Shown here: positions 25,422 through 31,351 of the stretch, in pieces
How the letters are laid out: the number at the start of each line of letters is the position of its first letter
Numbering within the stretch: position 1 is the stretch's first letter
DNA from: Fluviicola sp.
Lineage (GTDB): Bacteria > Bacteroidota > Bacteroidia > Flavobacteriales_D > Crocinitomicaceae
Direction of reading: 5' to 3'
DNA length: 33,384 nt
Assembly: GCA_031260455.1 (NCBI GenBank)
Contig: JAIRJW010000025.1
Location: 1-33,384, forward strand
The notes under the pieces: model-generated
Told to the model about the DNA's origin: nothing
Seen by the model: the letters and a program-made list of their open reading frames with translations, nothing else
Databases searched by the model: none
Position numbers and translations under genes: made by a program

Positions 25422-26321
25422 TTATTTTTCTGCCTGCAAGTATGATTTCATTTGCTCCAATTCGGTCACTTGTTCTTTTGACAATACAGGATATTCTAAT
25501 TTCAAATCTTCAATATGCCGGGTAATAATTGTTCCAACTGCAAACCTTGCAAACCACTTATTATCTGCCGGAATAATAAACCACGGTGCTTTTTTGGTTG
25601 AAGTTTCAGAAACAGCATGCTCATAGGCACATTGATAATCAGACCAATAACCTCGTTCTGATATATCAGCCATAGAAAATTTCCAATTTTTATCCGGGTT
25701 TTCGATTCGCTCCAAAAAACGTTTTTTCTGTTCTTGTTTGGAGAGATGTAAGTAAAATTTCAAAATAATCGTTCCATTCTCTATCAAATTTTGCTCAAAT
25801 TTCCGAATCTGCCTGTAGCGTTTTTTCCAAAAACGGTCGTTTATATCCCCGAGATCCTGAACATACGGTATATTCTCATTAAGTATCATTTCAGGGTGCA
25901 CTTTGGTAATCAATACGTTTTCATAATGTGAGCGGTTGAAAATTCCGATTTCTCCCCGCGCAGGTAATTCCTTATAATGACGCCAGAAATAATCATGACT
26001 CAATTCTGTGGAAGAAGGAGTTTTAAAACCGCTGACTTTTATTCCCTCCGGGTTCATTCCTCTCATTACATGACTTATGATGCCATCTTTCCCCGCAGCA
26101 TCCATTCCCTGCAACACTATCAGTAAACTGTAACGCTTGTTTGCATAAAACTTATCCTGTAAACAGCTTAGATTTTCCAAATTTTCCTTTAATAAATCTT
26201 CGCATTCTTCTTTTGTATGAGTAGTTAATGTATAGTCTGTCGGATATTTCCTGAATGAAATTATTTCACCAGATGATTCTATTTTTAAATTCGACAGATA
26301 TTGGTTCATTTTCTTCTTCAT
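25422..26321 (-). CDS. PPK2-family polyphosphate kinase / polyphosphate:nucleotide phosphotransferase
   Basis: 299 residues, single PPK2 domain. Walker A is GMDAAGKDG (~72-80), preceded by YSLLIVLQ. The family's GFKTPSSTELSHDYFWRHYK and the Walker-B-like segment IGIFNRSHYENVL (R130) follow, then the lid KKRFLERIENPDKNWKFSMA and the closing APWFIIPADNKWFARFAVGT. This family transfers phosphate from polyphosphate to AMP, ADP or other nucleoside mono/diphosphates in the cytoplasm; the sub-class and preferred nucleotide cannot be set without alignment. The ATG at 26321 has GGAGAG about 6 nt upstream; a second ATG four codons later is possible. It probably forms an operon with the STAS-like gene and could feed ATP or ADP to the ATPase encoded downstream. 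Confidence 0.92.
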   Translation of the reverse strand: MKKKMNQYLSNLKIESSGEIISFRKYPTDYTLTTHTKEECEDLLKENLENLSCLQDKFYANKRYSLLIVLQGMDAAGKDGIISHVMRGMNPEGIKVSGFKTPSSTELSHDYFWRHYKELPARGEIGIFNRSHYENVLITKVHPEMILNENIPYVQDLGDINDRFWKKRYRQIRKFEQNLIENGTIILKFYLHLSKQEQKKRFLERIENPDKNWKFSMADISERGYWSDYQCAYEHAVSETSTKKAPWFIIPADNKWFARFAVGTIITRHIEDLKLEYPVLSKEQVTELEQMKSYLQAEK

Positions 26322-26370
26322 TGTATCTCTCCAGTCTATTTTTGATAATCAAAAAATATTTTCAAAGTAG

Positions 26371-26404
26371 TGCACACCCTCAATATGTTAACTTTGGGTG
26401 TGCA
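26371..26404. repeat. 9-bp inverted repeat upstream of the PPK2 gene
   Basis: TGCACACCC (26371-26379) and GGGTGTGCA (26396-26404) are exact inverse copies with a 16-nt spacer, 50-83 nt before the PPK2 start. On the plus strand TTTT follows, so a terminator is possible, but no plus-strand gene ends here; an operator is more likely. The spacer contains TAACTTTG, a -7-like box on the plus strand. Confidence 0.5.
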
Positions 26405-26658
26405 TTTTCCACGTGTGCTTCACAAACAGCTGATAAATCATACTTAACTCAAAAAAAACGCAAACCAACTTTCATGTTTGCATCACAAACTCCATTTAAT
26501 TTAAATTAAGCTTGTGTATAAAGCACACATTATAACTAAATGATTATGTATTACTCACAAATTAAAGGATAAGTAAAAAAAGATAAAACGATCAATATCA
26601 CAGTAATTTTGGATTTAAGTCAAATGAAAATGTATATTAAATTGCTTATCTCTATTCT

Positions 26659-26683
26659 AAAAATTCAGATAATCTGAATTTTT
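26659..26683. repeat. 12-bp-arm near-palindrome
   Basis: AAAAATTCAGAT, one base, ATCTGAATTTTT: perfect arms with a single central base. The shape suits a homodimer binding site; as RNA it would be a hairpin with a T run on both strands. Confidence 0.5.
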
Positions 26684-26838
26684 TCCTACTTACTCCACAG
26701 TTCAAATATGGTTTACATTCATTTTCAAAAAGCATTAGCGGGCATGTTTAAGGGAAGGGCTGAATTGAAAAAATCAGAACGGAATAATTATATTTAATCT
26801 CTGTTTGAAAATGGGAAAGACTACCTAATAACTCAAAA

Positions 26839-26870
26839 TATTGTTAACATATAATAAATAGTTAACAATA
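26839..26870. repeat. 10-bp inverted repeat ahead of the candidate promoter
   Basis: TATTGTTAAC (26839-26848) and GTTAACAATA (26861-26870) with a 12-nt AT-only spacer. It ends 30 nt before the TAATTTTG box at 26900, a position suited to an activator or repressor. Confidence 0.5.
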
Positions 26871-26899
26871 ACTTTTAATCGCTTAATTATACTTGGTCC

Positions 26900-26907
26900 T
26901 AATTTTG
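26900..26907 (+). promoter_or_regulatory. Candidate -7 box for a short RNA or the Crp/Fnr leader
   Basis: TAATTTTG fits TAnnTTTG. No TTG is seen at the usual -33 spacing. A transcript from here would run ~165 nt to the terminator at 27042-27078. Confidence 0.35.
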
Positions 26908-26911
26908 GAAA

Positions 26912-27078
26912 TACAGAGTTATATAGTATTTTTAGGTTTTAGTTCTACTAAGATTTATATTAATAATTCTAATCTCTCCAGTTGATAACATATTTTTATT
27001 GTAAAGCTGGAATTAGATGTAAAAATATAGATGTAAAAAATAAATAAGGGCTGGTTATGAAAGTCAGCCCTTATTTTA
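26912..27078 (+). ncRNA. Putative small RNA or attenuated leader of the Crp/Fnr gene
   Basis: A strong intrinsic terminator at 27042-27076 has no protein-coding gene in front of it on the plus strand for more than 700 nt, so something non-coding is probably transcribed into it. The body is very AT-rich, with one possible weak stem (CCAG near 26980 with CTGG near 27007). It may be a stand-alone RNA, or a leader whose terminator controls the Crp/Fnr gene 80 nt downstream. The 5' end is estimated from the box at 26900. No known RNA family is recognised. Confidence 0.35.
27042..27078 (+). terminator. Strong intrinsic terminator without an upstream gene
   Basis: AAATAAGGGCTG (27042-27053) pairs perfectly over 12 bp with CAGCCCTTATTT (27065-27076) across an 11-nt loop, followed by TAT. 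It is among the best hairpins in the window, yet lies between genes and only 80 nt before the Crp/Fnr ATG. Confidence 0.8.
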
Positions 27079-27156
27079 TCGAGCATTCAGAACAAACTAC
27101 TTTTTTGTAAATGATCGAACTTTAAACTTATTAATGAATTCTTTAATTATAAGATT

Positions 27157-27858
27157 ATGCATAATGTTGATTTCCCATACGACCAGTTCAGTTTTATAAG
27201 TGATTCTATTTTTACCGGATTGCCTGAAAGCGACCTAATGATTCTGAAAAAAAATATGATCACCCACAATTACAGAAAAAATGAAATAATTTTTCGTGAG
27301 GGAACTTATCCCAACGGTATCTTTCTTTTAAATGAAGGAAGAGCAAAAAAATACAAAACCGATAAAAATGGAAAAGAGCAAATATTCTATATCTGTAAGA
27401 ACGGTGAGCTGTTAGGTTATCATGCTCTGGTTAGTGGAGAGAAATATTTTGATTCTGCTTGTGCTATGGAAAGTTCCATTATTTCCTTCATCCCGAAAGA
27501 CGACTTTTTCAAGGTATTAAATGAATCTTCCATTCTAAAACAACGATTGTTAAAAGCTATAAGCCACGAATTCGGTGTTTTGGTAAATTTCATCATCTTA
27601 TTGGCACAAAGAACAGTCAGGGAAAGGCTAGCATTAAGTTTATTAATTTTACGTGACAAATTCAAACCAGAAATTCAAAAAACTCCGGTAGAACTAAATA
27701 TATCAAGAGAAGATCTTTCAAAATTTGTGGGAACTGCCAGAGAAACTTTAGGACGATTATTGCATGATTTTAAAGAAGAGGGGCTCATCACAATTAACGG
27801 GCGAATCATTATTCTCAAAAATCCGGACAAGCTATCCAAAATAGCCAACATACTCTAA
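27157..27858 (+). CDS. Crp/Fnr-family transcription regulator
   Basis: 233 residues. The cyclic-nucleotide-binding-type beta barrel covers ~15-130 (NEIIFREGTYPNGIFLLNEG, GELLGYHALVSGEKYFDSAC), then the dimer helix and a winged helix ~165-228 (LNISREDLSKFVGTARETLG, RLLHDFKEEGLITINGRIII). The R-E-T-x-x-R-L recognition-helix pattern is typical of the family. The barrel lacks the R-x-S/T phosphate-binding signature of a true cAMP receptor (GELLGYHALV only), and no N-terminal Cys cluster for an Fe-S centre is present, so its ligand is unknown. Its leader holds an intrinsic terminator and several inverted repeats. It is divergent from the PPK2 gene and may regulate that cluster; this is inference. 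Confidence 0.92.
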   Translation: MHNVDFPYDQFSFISDSIFTGLPESDLMILKKNMITHNYRKNEIIFREGTYPNGIFLLNEGRAKKYKTDKNGKEQIFYICKNGELLGYHALVSGEKYFDSACAMESSIISFIPKDDFFKVLNESSILKQRLLKAISHEFGVLVNFIILLAQRTVRERLALSLLILRDKFKPEIQKTPVELNISREDLSKFVGTARETLGRLLHDFKEEGLITINGRIIILKNPDKLSKIANIL

Positions 27859-28331
27859 AATCATCATCTCGCAGATCAACTTGACAGTTAAGCTCTGAAT
27901 GTTTACAATCCATCTCCCCACCAAAGTGAGTGTTATAGCCCCATTAATATTTATATTCCGGTTTTATACCTCTTCATCTATAGAATTTAAACCGAAAAAT
28001 ATTCAGATATCGGAAAGAATGATTCGGAAAGCAGATTAAGATCAAATGTTAAATTACAAAATACATAAAAAGATACATTGAATAAGTTAATGAGGAGGGT
28101 CTTCCTTCATTTGTATTTTTTATTTCCCCAAATAAGAAAGTTAAGTATCGGAACTGTTGGTTTTGGATGATAAGTATAATTGCATTAGTCAAATCACACA
28201 AAACTAAATTTGCTTAACTGCTATGCCACAGCAGAAACGTGATAATAATCACATAAAAACCATACAAAAGTATTTTGATCTGATTAAGGCAATTAATTAG
28301 CTTAGTCACGTAAAATTTAAACTACTACTAC
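27859..28331. other. Intergenic region, no gene seen
   Basis: AT-rich spacer after the Crp/Fnr gene. I see no convincing terminator for that gene and no ORF of note. It contains a candidate promoter at 28180-28212 for the next gene. Confidence 0.5.
28180..28212 (+). promoter_or_regulatory. Candidate promoter of the GEVED/T9SS protein gene
   Basis: TTG (28180-28182), a 22-nt spacer, then TAAATTTG (28205-28212). The spacing is at the long end for Bacteroidetes promoters. It predicts a leader of about 110 nt before the ATG at 28332. Confidence 0.4.
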
Positions 28332-30977
28332 ATGAAAGACTGTCGTAAAGGAGCTTTAGCAACTTCTATTAATCAATTTTGCTATTTTCTGTTATTTTCA
28401 ATTTTGCTCTTTGAGGGTAATGTTTTTGGACAAACATACTGTACAGCATCTGGAAGTATGAATTGTTCCAGCTGGGGAGACCAAATTAACAGGGTGATCT
28501 TTTCCAATGTAAACAATTATTCAAACAGCTGTTCTTCAGGAGGGTATGGAAATTTCATTTCGCAAGTAGCAAACGTAACCGCAGGGCAGACATATCCTAT
28601 TACTATAACCGTTACAACTTCTTATACCGAATATGTGAAAGTTTGGATTGATTTCAATCATAACGGCACTCTCAACGACGCAGGAGAAGAATTCTATATC
28701 GGAAGCGGTACAGGCCAGCTCGCTACATATAATATTACAATACCTGCCGATGCGCTTGGTGGAAACACAAGAATGAGAGTACGGTGTGCGGATACTCAAG
28801 CTGGCTCCAGTGTTCCATGTGCTGCCCCTTCAGGAACATATGGTGAAGTCGAAGATTATACTGTAAATATTACCATACCAAACTATGCAACTCAAGTAAT
28901 CTCTGCCGATTACGGTTCATCTAATTGGTGTATAGGAGAAACACGAAATGTATCTATTACCTTGAAAAATACAGGATTTCGTACCTGGTATGTAAATGGT
29001 TCAACTATTTGTACAGATCCAAATCTTACTGTGGCAGCAAGTTTTAAATGGAATGGAGATCCAGGTTTTGACTCCTATAACACGCCGCCTTTTTCCAGCA
29101 GAAACCCCATACCAAATGATGTGGCACCCGGAGATATCGTTACCTTAACCTTTCCGGTAACAACTCCAAACGGCAACCCTGTTGGCGCAAATAACTTATC
29201 TGTCAACCTGATAGCTACGGAATGTGAATGGTTTTCCCCTGTTGTCTGGACCTCTCCATCAATAAATATCAACGCATTTCCAACTGCAGATGCTGGCACT
29301 GATTTGACAATTTGCCCCGGATCAAGCACCACTTTAAACGGTTCAACAAACACAGCTCCGATACCAGGTATTTCTTATACTCAAACTTTTGACGGATGTA
29401 ATAATGCTAACGGAAATCCCTGTGGTGGCTGGGTAGTTTCAGGTGCAGATTACAGTTTCGGTTTTAGAACTGCGGCCGCCTACAGCGTTTGTACTCCCGG
29501 TACCGGTGCTGCTTTTAGCAATATATATAGTGCTACTCAATCGGATGCTTTTCTCACCTCGGGTGCTTTAGGGCTATCTAACGGACAGCCAGCAACTTTG
29601 TCATTCGGTTATACTTGTAAAAACTCAAATCTTCTAGGTACTGCTCCGTCCTCTACTGCAACACCAGCAGGAAATTGTACTTTTACTGCTTACTGGAGCA
29701 CAAATGGCATCAACTGGAATATCATTGGTACTGTGAACAATGTGAGTTCAACCAGTTGTACAGGATATACCTTCCCAACATTTACTCCATCGAATGGGGC
29801 ATCAGTTTATATCAGGATCCAAGCCCATTGGAACAGTGGTGATTTTTGGGTAATGATGGATAATATTTCATTAAGCCAGGCAGTTCTCACTCCTGTTTAT
29901 TCCTGGTCGGGAATTGATGTAACGAGTGGAGAAACCACTTTAACACCCACCGTCATCCCTGGAAGCAATTCTTCCATTTTCACATTATCAATAACATTAA
30001 ACGGCTGTACTACAACAGATGAAGTAACCGTAATGATCCCTGCTGCTTCAGGTGTGGAAACCGCTACCATTTGCCAGGGGCAGAGTTACACGTTTGACGG
30101 GGTTTCCTATAATACAAACAACAACACTGCAACTAAAACGCTCACAAATCAATATGGCTGTGACAGTATCGTAACGCTGAACCTGACAGTAACCCCTGCC
30201 ACTTACGGCGTGGAAGCCGCTACCATTTGCCAGGGGCAGAGCTATACGTTTGACGGGGTTTCCTATAACACAAACAACAACACTGCAACTAAAACGCTCA
30301 CAAATCAATATGGCTGCGACAGTATCGTAACACTGAACCTGACAGTAATCCCTGCCACTTACGGCGTGGAAACCGCTACCATTTGCCAGGGGCAGAGCTA
30401 CACGTTTGACGGGATTTCCTATAATACAAACAACAACACAGCAACTAAAACGCTCACAAATCAATATGGTTGTGACAGTATCGTAATGCTGAACCTGACA
30501 GTAAATCCACTCCCCATACCTGTTATTACATCAAATGGAAACACGCTTACGACAACCTCAGGATTTAACAGCTATCAGTGGGCATTGGAGGGAATGGATA
30601 TTCCGAACGCGACAGGCAATACCCATAATGCACAAATTAACGGTAGCTATACTGTAACTGTTGAGGATGCCAACGGGTGTTCCGGTACTTCGGTAACATT
30701 TTCGCATACCGTTGCAGGTTTAGAAGATTTCGCTGCAGAATTCGTAAAAATTTACCCAAACCCAACAAGTGAAAAATTTACTATTCAATTTAGCGGAAGC
30801 CTGGGAAAAGCGACAATCAACATTCGCTCTGTTACCGGTCAACTTATTGAATCAAGAACTATTGAACAGCAGGAAGATAGTGTCTTTGAACTAAGTGGAC
30901 CAAACGGGCTTTACCTGATTGAAATAGCCTCGTCAAATAATGATAAAAAAACAGTACTGAAGCTTATTAAAGAATAA
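28332..30977 (+). CDS. T9SS-exported surface protein with GEVED domain and tandem repeats
   Basis: 881 residues. An N-terminal export signal ends near NVFGQ (~30-34), with a rather long polar lead-in (MKDCRKGALATSINQFCYFL). A GEVED domain covers ~50-185 (VKVWIDFNHNGTLNDAGEEF ... YGEVEDYTVNI), including an Asp/Asn-rich loop of calcium-binding type. A beta domain (~185-315), a jelly-roll-like domain (~340-520, SYTQTFDGCNNANGNPCGGW ... VMMDNISLSQA) and a short Ig-like part follow. Three nearly identical 52-residue repeats occupy 574-724, then an Ig-like domain, and a T9SS type A domain at ~800-881 (VKIYPNPTSEKFTIQF). No catalytic motif is seen. It is probably a large adhesin-like surface protein, monocistronic, with a terminator right behind it. 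Confidence 0.9.
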   Translation: MKDCRKGALATSINQFCYFLLFSILLFEGNVFGQTYCTASGSMNCSSWGDQINRVIFSNVNNYSNSCSSGGYGNFISQVANVTAGQTYPITITVTTSYTEYVKVWIDFNHNGTLNDAGEEFYIGSGTGQLATYNITIPADALGGNTRMRVRCADTQAGSSVPCAAPSGTYGEVEDYTVNITIPNYATQVISADYGSSNWCIGETRNVSITLKNTGFRTWYVNGSTICTDPNLTVAASFKWNGDPGFDSYNTPPFSSRNPIPNDVAPGDIVTLTFPVTTPNGNPVGANNLSVNLIATECEWFSPVVWTSPSININAFPTADAGTDLTICPGSSTTLNGSTNTAPIPGISYTQTFDGCNNANGNPCGGWVVSGADYSFGFRTAAAYSVCTPGTGAAFSNIYSATQSDAFLTSGALGLSNGQPATLSFGYTCKNSNLLGTAPSSTATPAGNCTFTAYWSTNGINWNIIGTVNNVSSTSCTGYTFPTFTPSNGASVYIRIQAHWNSGDFWVMMDNISLSQAVLTPVYSWSGIDVTSGETTLTPTVIPGSNSSIFTLSITLNGCTTTDEVTVMIPAASGVETATICQGQSYTFDGVSYNTNNNTATKTLTNQYGCDSIVTLNLTVTPATYGVEAATICQGQSYTFDGVSYNTNNNTATKTLTNQYGCDSIVTLNLTVIPATYGVETATICQGQSYTFDGISYNTNNNTATKTLTNQYGCDSIVMLNLTVNPLPIPVITSNGNTLTTTSGFNSYQWALEGMDIPNATGNTHNAQINGSYTVTVEDANGCSGTSVTFSHTVAGLEDFAAEFVKIYPNPTSEKFTIQFSGSLGKATINIRSVTGQLIESRTIEQQEDSVFELSGPNGLYLIEIASSNNDKKTVLKLIKE
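30051..30503 (+). repeat. Three tandem 156-nt repeats inside the GEVED/T9SS gene
   Basis: Units start at 30051, 30207 and 30363; the last is cut to 141 nt. Each codes for ATICQGQSYTFDG(V/I)SYN, then TNNNTATKTLTNQYGCDSIV and a short linker. By eye, units 1 and 2 differ at about 8 of 156 bases and units 1 and 3 at about 6 of 141. Each repeat has two Cys. Confidence 0.95.
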
Positions 30978-30994
30978 ACAGTAGCATACATACG

Positions 30995-31038
30995 ACAGGG
31001 GTATCCGGAATCTAACGCGAATACTCCTGTTTTTTTTT
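30995..31038 (+). terminator. Intrinsic terminator of the GEVED/T9SS protein gene
   Basis: ACAGGGGTAT (30995-31004) pairs with ATACTCCTGT (31021-31030) over 10 bp with one G-U pair and a 16-nt loop, followed by a run of nine T. Confidence 0.9.
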
Positions 31039-31351
31039 ATTTGCTGACAATGGAAATCAATTAGAGTCGTTTAGCCTATTTGAAAACTATCTTTCTTCAA
31101 ATTATCAACACATTTCATCTCGTCAATTTAAATTTAACGAAGGTTACATCCTGTTTTTTTTTGAAGAAAAATGTTACAAATGATTTTCATGATTTGATTC
31201 TACTAACTAATCATAAATCAATCAGTTAAATTTCCAACTAAATTATATTAATAAAATATTAACAAGCAATAATATCCTGTAGGAATTGTCCTTTTTCATA
31301 ATTATATTTATGGTCTAAATTATCTATCAATAATTAATTTTCTAATGATTT
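31039..31351. other. AT-rich spacer, leader of the final gene
   Basis: About 310 nt, no gene seen. TATATTTA (31303-31310) is a near miss to the -7 consensus, but the TTG before it is only 14 nt away. No clear promoter. Confidence 0.45.

Larger units (their letters stand above)
26322..26899. other. Long AT-rich non-coding region with several inverted repeats
   Basis: No credible gene on either strand. The region carries three good inverted repeats (26371-26404, 26659-26683, 26839-26870), a weaker one (GCAAAC 26460-26465 with GTTTGC 26476-26481), and a scatter of GTGTGC(A/T)-like heptamers. It separates the divergent PPK2 and Crp/Fnr genes and so probably contains control sites for one or both. 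Confidence 0.6.

Noticed and set aside
30048..30464. Minus-strand ORF of 138 codons with internal repeats
   Set aside because: It mirrors the tandem repeats of the sense gene; the repetition comes from the DNA repeat, not from a second gene.
30051..30503. CRISPR-like array
   Set aside because: The units are contiguous, in frame, 156 nt long and have no spacers; they encode protein repeats.
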